Shown: positions 54,023 to 63,693, counted from the first letter of the stretch. The stretch is DNA of 64,000 nt from Salipaludibacillus neizhouensis (GCF_002886185.1 NZ_KZ614146.1:1658930-1722929); one strand, 5' to 3'. Numbers and translations are program-made. Notes: a model not told the origin generated them from the sequence alone.

Positions 54023-55411
54023 ATGCAATTAAATAATTCTGAGACAAAACAAATGTTAGAGGATATATTAGCAAGTATTGATGAAGCCATTCACGTAATT
54101 AATGTGAATGGTATGACTATTTTTTATAATCAAGTAGCTGCGTCAAATGATGGTGTGAAAATCAATGATGTACTTGGTAGACACTTACTTGATGTATTTC
54201 CATCTTTAAATAGACAATCTAGTACACTATTAAAAGTCATTGAAAACGATAAACCAATTTATCAACAATCACAAACCTATAAAAATAATAAAGGACAATT
54301 AATCGATACAGTCAATACGACGTTGCCCATTAGAGTTGGAAACAAAATTGTGGGGGCAGTGGAAATCGCCAAAGATTTAACAACCGTTAAAAGACTTTCT
54401 CAATCTTTGCTTGAGCTTCAAGGAAAAGTAAATAATCAAAAAGCAAAACCAGTTTCTATATCAGGAGCAAAATATAACTTCGATGATATTATCTCGGCTT
54501 GTCCAGAAATGGAACATGTGAAAAATCTAGCTAGACGGGCTGCTCATACCTCATCTCCAGTCATGATTTACGGAGAGACTGGAACAGGTAAAGAGTTACT
54601 GATTCAATCCATCCATAATTCATCTCCACGTCAAAAAAACCACTTTATTGCGCAGAACTGTGCCTCCTTACCAGCTTCATTGCTTGAAAGCACATTATTT
54701 GGAACCAAAAAAGGAAGTTTTACTGGTTCTGTAGATAGAGCTGGTTTGTTTGAACTTGCTCATAAAGGCACACTGTTTTTGGACGAAATTAATTCAATGT
54801 CTCTCGATTTTCAAATGAAATTGTTACGGGTCCTTGAAGATGGGGTAATCCGCAGAGTTGGTGGAACTGACTCTTATTTAGTGGATGTTAGAATGATTGT
54901 CGCAATGAATGAACACCCATTATCTTGTATTGAGAGACAACAATTGCGTACTGATTTATATTATCGTTTAAATGTAATTTTCATTGAAATTCCACCATTA
55001 AGAAAACGAAAAAAAGATATTACATCGTTAGTTGAGAATTTTATAAAAAAATATAATTATCTATTTAATAAATTAGTTCTTGGTGTAGAAAAGGATGTTC
55101 TTAGGAAACTAAAAAGCCATGAGTGGCCAGGAAATGTTCGTGAACTTGAACACACGATCGAATACGCAATGAATATGACCGATGGCGATACGATTACGAT
55201 GGAACATATTCCAACTTATTTAAAAGAAATACCAGAAAAGCTAAATGAACAGGTAATTCTAGATTCTCTTAGAGTTACTTTAGAAAAAACAGAGATCGAT
55301 ATGATCAAAATGGCACTAAAAAAATCAAACAACATTCTCCAGGCGGCTAAACTTTTAGATATACCAAGACAAACACTTCAATATAAAATGAAAAAATATA
55401 AATTAAACTGA
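54023..55411 (+). CDS. sigma-54-dependent transcriptional activator (PAS-AAA+-Fis, RocR-like)
   Basis: A 462-residue enhancer-binding protein. PAS sensor about 10-120, AAA+ domain about 160-385 with Walker A GETGTGKE and Walker B GTLFLDEI, and Fis-type HTH at the end (NNILQAAKLLDIPRQTLQYKM, cited as ILQAAKLLDIPRQTL). The sigma-54 contact loop reads GSFTGS rather than GAFTGA. I start at ATG 54023 (GAGGTG before it). It is followed by ablB/yodP, and a strong sigma-54 promoter stands before kamA, so it should control lysine degradation. The PAS ligand may be lysine or a product (inference). Confidence 0.92.
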   Translation: MQLNNSETKQMLEDILASIDEAIHVINVNGMTIFYNQVAASNDGVKINDVLGRHLLDVFPSLNRQSSTLLKVIENDKPIYQQSQTYKNNKGQLIDTVNTTLPIRVGNKIVGAVEIAKDLTTVKRLSQSLLELQGKVNNQKAKPVSISGAKYNFDDIISACPEMEHVKNLARRAAHTSSPVMIYGETGTGKELLIQSIHNSSPRQKNHFIAQNCASLPASLLESTLFGTKKGSFTGSVDRAGLFELAHKGTLFLDEINSMSLDFQMKLLRVLEDGVIRRVGGTDSYLVDVRMIVAMNEHPLSCIERQQLRTDLYYRLNVIFIEIPPLRKRKKDITSLVENFIKKYNYLFNKLVLGVEKDVLRKLKSHEWPGNVRELEHTIEYAMNMTDGDTITMEHIPTYLKEIPEKLNEQVILDSLRVTLEKTEIDMIKMALKKSNNILQAAKLLDIPRQTLQYKMKKYKLN

Positions 55412-55424
55412 GGGGAGAATTTCG

Positions 55425-56279
55425 TTGAAAACACCTTCTGAAACAAAAATCCTAACAACTTCAAACTATACAGCAATGTTGACCTTAGATTTTTTTAATG
55501 AACGCCTTCGAGTCATTGATTTTCGTGGAAATGTCCTGAGCATTGTGAATGATATACAAGATCTATTTAATGAACATGCACTTTCAAAAATGATTTTTCA
55601 TTGTAGGCCTGAACATTGGAAATTATTGCTTTCATTCGGTTTTGAACTTGAAGCAATTTTTCAAGGTTTTTTTAATGGAACAGATAATTATGCAATGGCC
55701 TTATATAAATCAGTTGAAAGGAGAACGAATAATAATTGGATTAAAGAAGATCAAATTTTAACTTCTATTTTGAATACAGGTCGGAATCAAATAGCAATCA
55801 AAGATATTCCTGAAATTTACCAATACCGAAAAGCAATTGTTAGGGATGCTGAATCACTCGCTATGCTTTATGAACAAGTTTTTCCAATTTACCCGACACC
55901 GATGAATGACCCAAATTACGTAAAAAAAGTTATGATTGAAGGTGCAATTTTTTATATAGTCGAATGTAACAAACAAATTGTTAGTGCTGCTTCAGCAGAT
56001 GTTAACAAAACATATAATCATGCAGAATTAACGGATTGTGCTACTGCACCTGAACATCGAAAGTATGGATTAATGAAAAAGTTACTTATTATGCTTGAGG
56101 ATGATCTAAAAAACGAACAAATCTTTTGTGTATTTTCGATTGCAAGATCCCTGTCTTTTGGCATGAATGCTGCTTTTTATCAACTTGGATATGAATACAG
56201 AGGTAGAATGGCAAATAATTGTTACATTTATCATGCGTTAGAAGATATGAATGTCTGGGTAAAGGATTTATCAAAATAG
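55425..56279 (+). CDS. ablB: beta-lysine N-acetyltransferase (YodP/AblB)
   Basis: A 284-residue GNAT protein of the putative beta-lysine acetyltransferase family. The acetyl-CoA site region is LTDCATAPEHRKYGLMKKLL. It acetylates beta-lysine made by KamA, to N6-acetyl-beta-lysine (an osmolyte in archaea; a degradation intermediate in Bacillus). TTG start behind GGGGAG, 13 bp after the activator gene, so it is probably co-transcribed with it. B. subtilis yodP sits in the kamA operon too. Confidence 0.85.
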   Translation: MKTPSETKILTTSNYTAMLTLDFFNERLRVIDFRGNVLSIVNDIQDLFNEHALSKMIFHCRPEHWKLLLSFGFELEAIFQGFFNGTDNYAMALYKSVERRTNNNWIKEDQILTSILNTGRNQIAIKDIPEIYQYRKAIVRDAESLAMLYEQVFPIYPTPMNDPNYVKKVMIEGAIFYIVECNKQIVSAASADVNKTYNHAELTDCATAPEHRKYGLMKKLLIMLEDDLKNEQIFCVFSIARSLSFGMNAAFYQLGYEYRGRMANNCYIYHALEDMNVWVKDLSK

Positions 56280-56444
56280 AGATGCCAACTTTTTAATTAC
56301 TTTGCCAGAAATTCAGCACCACATGAAAGCAAAACTATATATTTTATTAAAAAATGCCAATAATTGAGCAGTTTTTTTGTTTTTAACCAACAGGAGAGTA
56401 CATCCACAGTTTAAATTAAAATAAAAAAATCCTGTAATAATAGG

Positions 56445-56484
56445 GGCCACTTAAAAAGGTAATTCTTCTCCTTTTTAAGTGGCC
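56445..56484 (+). terminator. long hairpin, probable terminator of the activator-ablB unit
   Basis: GGCCACTTAAAAAGG and its perfect complement form a 15-bp stem with a 10-nt loop, followed by TTTAAG. As a long palindrome just upstream of a sigma-54 promoter it might also bind the activator. Confidence 0.7.
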
Positions 56485-56592
56485 TTTAAGCAAAGCAAAG
56501 GTGAAGCCATTGCTGCTTCCTTGAATCTGTTAAAGGAACTTTTTCAGTGTCATTGTAATAAAGTAGGTTATCTTGTTTGTATCATTACGTTT

Positions 56593-56607
56593 TGGCACAA
56601 CAATTGC
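56593..56607 (+). promoter_or_regulatory. sigma-54 (-24/-12) promoter of kamA operon
   Basis: TGGCAC, five bases, TTGC: exact match to the -24/-12 consensus, with the extended TTGGCAC and TTGCA. It is 38 bp upstream of the kamA ATG. A sigma-54 activator gene is two genes upstream, supporting function. Confidence 0.9.
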
Positions 56608-56644
56608 AAGTATATTGGTAAGCTGTTAACTAGGAGGAAACCTA

Positions 56645-58066
56645 ATGAAAATGGATTTATATCAACCAAACCGTCACTGGAAAGAGATAGATATATGGAA
56701 GGATGTAACAGATGAACAATGGAATGACTGGATTTGGCAATTAACAAACACGATTAGAACTCTTAATGATCTAAAGAGAGTGATTAATCTAACTCTTGAA
56801 GAAGAAGAAGGAGTTAAAATATCTACTAAAACAATTCCGTTAAACATTACCCCATATTATGCAGCGCTTATGAATCCCGATGATCCACGATGTCCGATTA
56901 GAATGCAGTCAGTTCCTATTGATAGTGAAATTTATAAAACGAAATATGATTTAGAAGACCCCCTTGAAGAAGATGAAGATTCACCAGTTACAGGGTTAAC
57001 TCATCGCTATCCTGATCGTGTTTTATTTCTTGTGACGAACCAATGTTCGATGTACTGTCGTTATTGTACACGTCGACGGTTTTCAGGGCAAATCGGTATG
57101 GGGGTCCCTAAGAAACAACTTGATGGTGCCATTGAATATATCAGACAGACACCACAAGTTCGAGATGTTCTTCTCTCAGGAGGGGATGGTCTACTAATAA
57201 ATGATAGCATTCTTGAATATATACTCAAAAACCTTAGAGAAATTCCCCATGTTGAAATTATTCGAATTGGTACAAGAGCACCTGTCGTGTTCCCGCAACG
57301 TATTACAGAAAACCTTTGCAATATTTTAAAGAAGTATCATCCTGTTTGGTTAAATACACATTTCAACACATCCATTGAAATCACGGAAGAATCAAAAAAG
57401 GCCTGTGAGATGCTTGTTGATTCAGGTGTACCAGTAGGGAATCAGGCAGTAATTTTAGCAGGAATAAACGATAGCCTACCCATTATGAAAAAGCTTAATT
57501 ACGACTTAGTAAAAATAAGAGTAAGACCTTATTATATTTATCAGTGTGACCTCTCTGAAGGAATTAGTCATTTTCGAGCACCAGTTTCTAAAGGTTTAGA
57601 GATTATTGAGGGATTGCGGGGCCATACATCTGGTTATAGTGTACCTTCATTTGTTGTCGATGCTCCAGGCGGGGGAGGCAAAATTACTTTACAGCCAAAC
57701 TATTTAATTTCTCAAAGTTCAGAAAAAGTAGTTCTTCGAAATTTTGAAGGTGTGATCACTAGTTACCCTGAGCCAGAAAACTACGTTCCTGGTCGAGCAG
57801 ATGACTATTTTAATGGTATATATGAAAATTTCCAAGAAAACCACACGATTACAGGAATTTCATCTTTATTACAAGATAAACAAAAAACAATTGTTCCTAA
57901 TTCATTGGAACGATATGACCGTAGAAAAAACTATCAACAAATTGAAGGATATGAAACGTTAAAAGATAAACGGGAAAAACGTGATCAACTAAAAGAAAAG
58001 AAATATCAAGCGGAATTAAAAAAACAAGGTAACACTCCAAACTGTGAAGATTCGAAGGAGGTCTAA
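56645..58066 (+). CDS. kamA: L-lysine 2,3-aminomutase
   Basis: A 473-residue radical-SAM, PLP-dependent enzyme turning L-lysine into L-beta-lysine. The cluster motif is NQCSMYCRYCTRRRF (CxxxCxxC). The SAM region DVLLSGGDGLL and C-terminal PLP-binding segments (VDAPGGGGKI) are typical. The length matches B. subtilis KamA/YodO. GGAGGAAACCTA precedes the ATG. First gene of the sigma-54 operon. Confidence 0.95.
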   Translation: MKMDLYQPNRHWKEIDIWKDVTDEQWNDWIWQLTNTIRTLNDLKRVINLTLEEEEGVKISTKTIPLNITPYYAALMNPDDPRCPIRMQSVPIDSEIYKTKYDLEDPLEEDEDSPVTGLTHRYPDRVLFLVTNQCSMYCRYCTRRRFSGQIGMGVPKKQLDGAIEYIRQTPQVRDVLLSGGDGLLINDSILEYILKNLREIPHVEIIRIGTRAPVVFPQRITENLCNILKKYHPVWLNTHFNTSIEITEESKKACEMLVDSGVPVGNQAVILAGINDSLPIMKKLNYDLVKIRVRPYYIYQCDLSEGISHFRAPVSKGLEIIEGLRGHTSGYSVPSFVVDAPGGGGKITLQPNYLISQSSEKVVLRNFEGVITSYPEPENYVPGRADDYFNGIYENFQENHTITGISSLLQDKQKTIVPNSLERYDRRKNYQQIEGYETLKDKREKRDQLKEKKYQAELKKQGNTPNCEDSKEV

Positions 58067-58068
58067 AT

Positions 58069-58344
58069 ATGAGATGCAACTGGTGTGAAAAGGACGAAGC
58101 TAAATCAATTGTTTGTACAGTTTATTGGGAACTTCCTGATGGATTAAGAGCTATCGAAATTTTAGACACACCTGCAATTCATTGTTTATCCTGCGGAATG
58201 GAATATCAAACAGAAGATATTATTGAAGAACTAGAAGATCACCTGATGTTAATCGATACAGAAAAAATAGGAAAAAGCATCACTTATGACCAGCTAATGA
58301 GTCTTCCAAAGCTGTTGAAAAGAAACTATTTTCGTTTTAACTGA
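58069..58344 (+). CDS. yokU: YokU-family zinc-ribbon-like protein
   Basis: A 91-residue protein with CxxC near the N-terminus (MRCNWCEKDE) and a second CxxC (HCLSCGMEYQ), suggesting a zinc ribbon. It matches the YokU family of small Bacillus proteins. Only two bases separate it from kamA; GAAGGAGG overlaps the kamA end. The link to lysine degradation is by position. Confidence 0.8.
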   Translation: MRCNWCEKDEAKSIVCTVYWELPDGLRAIEILDTPAIHCLSCGMEYQTEDIIEELEDHLMLIDTEKIGKSITYDQLMSLPKLLKRNYFRFN

Positions 58345-58373
58345 ATGTTTTACGACAGGAAAGAGGTACCGCG

Positions 58374-59723
58374 ATGATGACACGTTCTTTATTAATTAAA
58401 CCAAACATGGATGATTTCTACCCAAAAGCAGTTCGTGGCTCAGGTATTTACCTTTTTGACGATAGTGGCAAACAATATCTCGATGGTTCATCAGGAGCTG
58501 TAACAGCGAGTCTTGGCCACACAGTTCCAGAAATTATTGAGGCCATGCATGAACAATCAAAAAAACTATCTTTTGTCTATCGTTCGCAATTTACATCGGA
58601 TCCAGCAGAGAAATTAGCAGAGAAATTAAATCAACTTGTTAATGCTGAAACTGATTATTGGTCATTTTTTGTTAACAGTGGTTCAGAAGCAACTGAAACC
58701 GCATTGAAAATCGCGATTCAGTATTGGCAAGAACGGGGGCAGGACAAAAAAAATAAAATTCTTTCTCGTTGGATTAGTTATCACGGGATAACAATTGGGG
58801 CGCTATCAATGTCAGGTCATGTAAAAAGGCGTGAACGATTTGTCCCGCTATTGGAAAATTATCCATCGATCTCGGCTCCCTATTGTTATCGTTGTCCATT
58901 TAATCTTGAGTACCCAGATTGTCAGCTTTTTTGTGCGAGCGAACTGGAAACAGCCATTCAGCGTGTTGGAGTCGATCATGTCGCAGCCTTTATTGCCGAA
59001 CCAATGATTGGAGCAGCTGGGGGAGTGATTGTTCCACCGAAAGGATACTATGAACAAATCAAAGAAATTTGTGATAGATATGACATCCTTTTTATTGCTG
59101 ATGAAGTGATGACAGGAATCGGACGGACTGGAAAAATGTTTGGACTTGATCATTGGAACGTGAAGGCAGACATTATCGCCCTAGGAAAAGGAATGAGTGC
59201 AGGATATAGCCCTATTGCTGCTGCACTTGCAAACGAAAAAGTGATGATGTCAATTGTTGACGGATCTAAATCAATCATGAGTGGTCATACGTATAGTGCG
59301 AACCCACAATCAGCAGCAGTTGCTTTAGCTGTAATTGACTATATTGAGAAAAATCAATTGGTGGATAGAGTTAAGGAATCTGGAACTGTTTTATTTCAAA
59401 AACTAGCAAACTTAAAAAATAACTATCCCATAATAGGTAATATCCGAGGAAAAGGACTCATGATAGGTATTGAGTTTGTTGCTGATTTGAAAAAAAAAAT
59501 ACCCTTTAACAAGGCAAAAACCTTAACAAAACTAATCGTTGAAACAGCGAGAAACAAAGGATTACTTCTCTATCCAGCCTCTGCAGGAAAGGATGGAATA
59601 GACGGTGATGCAATCATCATCTCACCACCATTTACTATAACAAAAGAAGAAATCGATTTGTTAGTCACTCTCTTTGAAGAGACGCTGCGTGATGTTCAAG
59701 CTCGATTGGAGGAAAACATATGA
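58374..59723 (+). CDS. yodT: aminotransferase class III (YodT)
   Basis: A 449-residue fold-type I PLP aminotransferase. N-terminal DGSSGAVTASLGHTVPE, VNSGSEATETALK, Asp in FIADEVMTG, PLP Lys in ALGKGMSAGY. Similar to B. subtilis YodT, proposed to remove the amino group of the acetylated beta-lysine intermediate. Overlaps the next gene by 4 bp. Confidence 0.9.
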   Translation: MMTRSLLIKPNMDDFYPKAVRGSGIYLFDDSGKQYLDGSSGAVTASLGHTVPEIIEAMHEQSKKLSFVYRSQFTSDPAEKLAEKLNQLVNAETDYWSFFVNSGSEATETALKIAIQYWQERGQDKKNKILSRWISYHGITIGALSMSGHVKRRERFVPLLENYPSISAPYCYRCPFNLEYPDCQLFCASELETAIQRVGVDHVAAFIAEPMIGAAGGVIVPPKGYYEQIKEICDRYDILFIADEVMTGIGRTGKMFGLDHWNVKADIIALGKGMSAGYSPIAAALANEKVMMSIVDGSKSIMSGHTYSANPQSAAVALAVIDYIEKNQLVDRVKESGTVLFQKLANLKNNYPIIGNIRGKGLMIGIEFVADLKKKIPFNKAKTLTKLIVETARNKGLLLYPASAGKDGIDGDAIIISPPFTITKEEIDLLVTLFEETLRDVQARLEENI

Positions 59724-60412
59724 AAGCAAACTCATTAAATAAAGTTGCCACTTTAGAAGAAGCCATTTCACATATAGACAATGGTTGCACTTTACTTTTT
59801 GGAGGATTTGGTGGAATCGGTAGTCCTCCCACTTTAATTAATGGAATCATCGAAAAAGATGTAAAGGATTTAACTCTTATTGGCAATGATACCGGTTTTC
59901 CTGAGATCGGAATTGGAAAAATCGTTAGTCAAGGGAGAGCAAAAAAAGTAATCGTCTCTCATATTGGCTCCAATCCAGTTGCAGGTCGTCTGATGGTTGA
60001 GGGTAAAATGGAAGTTGAATTTTCCCCTCAAGGGACACTAGCAGAACGTATTCGTGCAGGAGGAGTAGGTCTTGGTGGAATTCTAACAGACGTAGGACTT
60101 GATAGTATGATTGAGGAAGGAAAACAAAAAGTGATTGTTAATGGAAAAGAATTTTTACTGGAAACGCCATTAACTGCAGGGATAGCTATTGTTTATGCTA
60201 ACAAAGCAGATACGTATGGCAATCTTATTTATGAAACAAGTGCCCGTAATACGAATCCATTAGTAGCCATGGCGGGTACATTTACCATTGCAGAAGTAAA
60301 TGAAATTGTATCAATAGGTGAACTAGATCCAGGGGAAATTGAAACTCCAGGAATTTACGTTGATATGGTCATTGAAAGCAACGGAGTTGATTGGAAATGG
60401 CCATGGGAATAG
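59720..60412 (+). CDS. yodS: CoA-transferase subunit A (YodS)
   Basis: A 230-residue 3-oxoacid CoA-transferase alpha subunit with LFGGFGGIGSPPTLI as its CoA-binding loop, and ISHIGSNPVAG-like turn (VSHIGSNPVAG). Works with the downstream B subunit to activate the acetamido-keto acid of the lysine route (inferred from the B. subtilis yod cluster). GGAGG precedes the ATG. Confidence 0.9.
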   Translation: MKANSLNKVATLEEAISHIDNGCTLLFGGFGGIGSPPTLINGIIEKDVKDLTLIGNDTGFPEIGIGKIVSQGRAKKVIVSHIGSNPVAGRLMVEGKMEVEFSPQGTLAERIRAGGVGLGGILTDVGLDSMIEEGKQKVIVNGKEFLLETPLTAGIAIVYANKADTYGNLIYETSARNTNPLVAMAGTFTIAEVNEIVSIGELDPGEIETPGIYVDMVIESNGVDWKWPWE

Positions 60413-61059
60413 ATAGCCGAAATCGAATGGCCAAACGAGCTGCAGCAGAAATTAAAGACAGCATGATCGTCAATTTAGGAATAGGTATCCCATCACTTGT
60501 TTCCAATCATTTGCCCCCAAGTATCGATGTGATGTTTCACGCTGAGAATGGCATTTTAGGAATGGGTAAATCTCCTGAAAAAGGAGAAGAAGACCCTAAC
60601 TTATGTAATGCTGCTGGTTTTCCGGTAACGATTGTTCCGGGTGGATCTTTTTTTGACAGTGCTACTGCTTTTGGGATGATTCGATCGGGTTATCTCGATA
60701 TATCCATTTTAGGTGGATTAGAGGTAAGTGAACAGGGGGATTTGGCCAATTGGATTGTTCCTGGAAAAAGAGTCCCCGGGATTGGCGGTGCAATGGAACT
60801 TGCCAAAAAAGCAAAAAAAGTAATTGTCTTAATGAACCATACAAACAAAAATGGAAAACCAAAAATACTAAAGGAATGCACGATGCCCCTCACTGCTAAA
60901 CGTTGTGTTAACTTAATTATAACAGACATGGCAGTTATTGATGTGACAGAACGGGGGTTAGTATTAAAAGAGGTGATGGCTCCTTACACAATAAATGATG
61001 TTATTGAAAATACGGCATCCTCACTTCTTCTTTCTAATAATGTAACAACAATCACCTAA
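60397..61059 (+). CDS. yodR: CoA-transferase subunit B (YodR)
   Basis: A 220-residue CoA-transferase beta subunit; catalytic Glu in FHAENGILGMG, and NLGIGIPSLV, GGLEVSEQGDLANW are family segments. I start at ATG 60397, overlapping the A subunit by 16 bp (GGAG ten bases upstream); ATG 60403 is an alternative. Confidence 0.9.
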   Translation: MAMGIDSRNRMAKRAAAEIKDSMIVNLGIGIPSLVSNHLPPSIDVMFHAENGILGMGKSPEKGEEDPNLCNAAGFPVTIVPGGSFFDSATAFGMIRSGYLDISILGGLEVSEQGDLANWIVPGKRVPGIGGAMELAKKAKKVIVLMNHTNKNGKPKILKECTMPLTAKRCVNLIITDMAVIDVTERGLVLKEVMAPYTINDVIENTASSLLLSNNVTTIT

Positions 61060-61081
61060 TTAAAAATTGGGAGGATGAACG

Positions 61082-62362
61082 ATGGGGGAAAGAACAAATA
61101 TATTACAAAAGAACATTCATCAGTCAATCACAGCAAATCGAAAAGACGGAATCCACCTCCTTAAACGACTTGTTCAAATAGCTAGTACACAAGGAAAAGA
61201 AGCCGATGCACAACGAATTATATTGGAAACACTTTTTGATATGGGATTAGATGTTGATCTATGGGAGCCTAATGGAGAAGAATTACAAGCAAGTCCTTAT
61301 TTTGCTTCTTCTAGATACGATTTTAGCGGAAGTCCAAATGTGGTAGGGGTTTTGAAAGGAACGGGTGGGGGGCGTTCAATCATATTAAATGGACATATAG
61401 ACGTTGTACCGGCAGGAGACAGGAATCAATGGGAGGAAGATCCATTTAGTGGAATCGTAAAGAATGGAAAGATGTACGGTCGAGGGGTAACTGATATGAA
61501 GGGTGGAAATGTTTCTATGCTAGTAGCACTGAAAACACTTCAAACCTTAAATATTAGGCTAAAAGGGGATGTCATATTCGAAAGTGTGATTGAGGAGGAG
61601 AGTGGCGGATCTGGAACATTAGCAGCCATCCTTAGGGGATATCAAGCAGATGCAGCTCTCATTCCTGAACCAACCAACATGAAAATTTTTCCTAAGCAGC
61701 AAGGATCAATGTGGTTTCGAATTCATGTGAAGGGACGATCTGCACACGGTGGTACGCGATATGAAGGGGTTAGTGCAATCGATAAAAGTTTGATCGTTAT
61801 TAAGCATATTAAAGAACTTGAGGATCAACGAAATAAACGAATTACTGATCCTTTATATGCGAAAATCCCCATTCCGATACCAATCAATATTGGAAAAATC
61901 GAAGGGGGAGAGTGGCCATCGTCCGTTCCTGACTTTGTCATCCTAGAAGGGAGAATGGGCGTTTCCCCCGATGAACAGATGGAAGATGCTCGGTTGGAGA
62001 TAGAAACATGGATTGAAGGGTTAGGTGAAGTTGAACCGTGGTTTAATGTTCATCCTGCTAGTATTGAGTGGTATGGTGGCAGGTGGCTTCCAGGTTCAAT
62101 TGACAGCGATCACGAATTGCTTAGTTTATTGTCCGAAAATTATCGTTTTGTTTTAAATGAGGAAGCTATAATTGAAGCCTCCCCATGGGGTACAGATGGA
62201 GGATTATTGACTCAGGTCGGGAATATACCATCGATTGTTTTTGGACCAGGCGTAACTGACCAAGCTCATTTTCCAAATGAATATATTGAGCTAGATCGCG
62301 TATTTGAAGCAGCTGAAATCATTGTTTTAACACTGATTGATTGGTGTGGAGTTGAATATTGA
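61082..62362 (+). CDS. yodQ: M20-family deacylase (YodQ, ArgE/DapE-like)
   Basis: A 426-residue M20 metallopeptidase: LNGHIDVVPAGD (metal His), RGVTDMKGG (bridging Asp), SVIEEESGG (general-base Glu and metal Glu), and DQAHFPNEY (metal His). Probably removes the N-acetyl group late in the pathway, as proposed for YodQ. Last gene of the operon. GGGAGGATGAACG precedes the ATG. Confidence 0.9.
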   Translation: MGERTNILQKNIHQSITANRKDGIHLLKRLVQIASTQGKEADAQRIILETLFDMGLDVDLWEPNGEELQASPYFASSRYDFSGSPNVVGVLKGTGGGRSIILNGHIDVVPAGDRNQWEEDPFSGIVKNGKMYGRGVTDMKGGNVSMLVALKTLQTLNIRLKGDVIFESVIEEESGGSGTLAAILRGYQADAALIPEPTNMKIFPKQQGSMWFRIHVKGRSAHGGTRYEGVSAIDKSLIVIKHIKELEDQRNKRITDPLYAKIPIPIPINIGKIEGGEWPSSVPDFVILEGRMGVSPDEQMEDARLEIETWIEGLGEVEPWFNVHPASIEWYGGRWLPGSIDSDHELLSLLSENYRFVLNEEAIIEASPWGTDGGLLTQVGNIPSIVFGPGVTDQAHFPNEYIELDRVFEAAEIIVLTLIDWCGVEY

Positions 62363-62371
62363 TTACAAGGT

Positions 62372-62692
62372 TTGTTAACTAACAGCAAACAACCGCTATC
62401 ATTTGATACGGTTGTTTGCCAAATTTGGGCTCAGCTCGGGTATCATCATAAACCTTGTGCACTACTCAATATTAATGACTACTATACACCCATCGCTGCA
62501 TTGTTCGATCACATGGTTAGTCAGGGGTTTGTAAAGGTAAAGTATAGAAAAATGGTCGTCATGGAAAATGATGCAACAACACTAATTGACCGAATTACTA
62601 ATTATAAGGTGAGTAACTACATAAATCGTAAAATCGACTTTATTAATCGAGTATTTATTTTAAAGAGATGCTTTCCTTCAAAAAAGGAATAG
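62372..62692 (+). pseudogene. truncated LOG-family (TIGR00730) remnant
   Basis: About 100 residues match only the C-terminal third of LOG-type nucleotide phosphoribohydrolases (WAQLGYHHKPCALLNINDYYTPIAALFDHMVSQGF, here a long match, cited in parts: AQLGYHHKPCALLNIN and FDHMVSQGF). The Rossmann half with PGGxGTxxE is missing; sequence before SFDTVV is unrelated. It has a TTG but no Shine-Dalgarno. So I call a 5'-deleted gene fused to the end of the yod operon, probably by an old deletion. Confidence 0.7.
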
Positions 62693-62883
62693 CACTTTTT
62701 TTTATTAATATTAGATTCAAATTATATTGAAAATCATAAAGTTTTTAGCTTCAAATCGTTATGAACCCAAACAAATAAATTTAAGATGCATACTTTTATT
62801 GTAAGTCTTCCAAACAATTTAGATTTATCAGGTGATGCAAATTTTGAATTGTTGACTTCTACAATAGAAAGTAGGTGTTTACT

Positions 62884-63147
62884 ATGGCATTCGATAAAAT
62901 ATTTAAAAACATCCAGAAAAAATCAGGTGTAAAAATTACAGATATTATTAAATTAGCTAATTCTATTCAGGGAGCTAACTTTAAAGACGAAAAGACAGTA
63001 AGAGAAATAGTCCAAAAAGTTGCTGCCACTGCAAATAAATCTATAACTAAGGAAAAAGAAGATCAAATCGTCAAAATTATAACCGATGACCCAAACGCAA
63101 TAAATATAAATAAAATCTCTAACATGATGGATAATAAGAAACAGTAA
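62884..63147 (+). CDS. spoVIF: stage VI sporulation protein F-like (YjcC)
   Basis: An 87-residue protein starting MAFDKIFKNIQKKSGVK, with DIIKLANSIQGANFKDEKTV and a VRxxVxxVAxxANK continuation like SpoVIF/YjcC, a GerE co-regulator of late coat genes. Start at ATG 62884 with GTAGGTG. Followed by a terminator. Confidence 0.85.
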   Translation: MAFDKIFKNIQKKSGVKITDIIKLANSIQGANFKDEKTVREIVQKVAATANKSITKEKEDQIVKIITDDPNAININKISNMMDNKKQ

Positions 63148-63187
63148 ATTCTTATATCTAGTGTGATAACTGGGTTTATATTTCAAT

Positions 63188-63222
63188 CGAAAAGAATTTC
63201 TTACCCTCGAAATTCTTTTTCG
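63188..63222 (+). terminator. terminator of spoVIF-like gene
   Basis: CGAAAAGAATTTC / GAAATTCTTTTTCG stem with 8-nt loop, then TTATTTTTT. Confidence 0.85.
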
Positions 63223-63299
63223 TTATTTTTTCCAATAGAATGAACGGGGACTTATTTGGGAAAAGTACAATTTATATAAGGAAAGAATGGAGGTTTAAA

Positions 63300-63659
63300 G
63301 TGGACAAGCACATTAATGAATTATCAACATGGTTAGAATCGCATACAGGTGAAACAGTATTTATTCAAAAAGGAGAATTATCTACAGGATTAAAGGAACT
63401 CTTTGATATTGATCGAGTCACATTTCAACTTGAACATTTTTCTATTGAGTCAAACGAGGACACCTTTGATGATTACATTTCAAGCAAGGAATTAGTACTT
63501 CACGGAAACGGCATTGTTCAAATAACCGAAACCGAAGAAAAACAATTACCTCAAAACATTTATGAGATCCCACTTAACGGGAAAATAGTAACCTCGAGTA
63601 ATAAGAAAAACTTAAAAGTAGAAACAGAAAATGCTGTTTACGACATTCAGGTTCAGTAA
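63300..63659 (+). CDS. hypothetical protein, 119 residues
   Basis: Start GTG 63300 behind GGAGGTTTAAA. Cytoplasmic, acidic; contains ELSTWLESHTGETVFIQKGE and a C-terminal beta-rich part (LVLHGNGIVQITETEE). It resembles no family I can name with confidence; similar short Bacillus proteins of unknown role exist. Ends before a clear terminator. Confidence 0.65.
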   Translation: MDKHINELSTWLESHTGETVFIQKGELSTGLKELFDIDRVTFQLEHFSIESNEDTFDDYISSKELVLHGNGIVQITETEEKQLPQNIYEIPLNGKIVTSSNKKNLKVETENAVYDIQVQ

Positions 63660-63693
63660 CTAATTTAGTAAGCAAATGCAATAGTACATATAG

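Larger units (their letters stand above)
56280..56644. other. regulatory gap between ablB and kamA
   Basis: The 365-bp gap contains a strong hairpin (56445-56484) and a sigma-54 promoter (56593-56607). Upstream activator sites should be between them or before the hairpin; I cannot define them. It has no credible gene. Confidence 0.55.
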
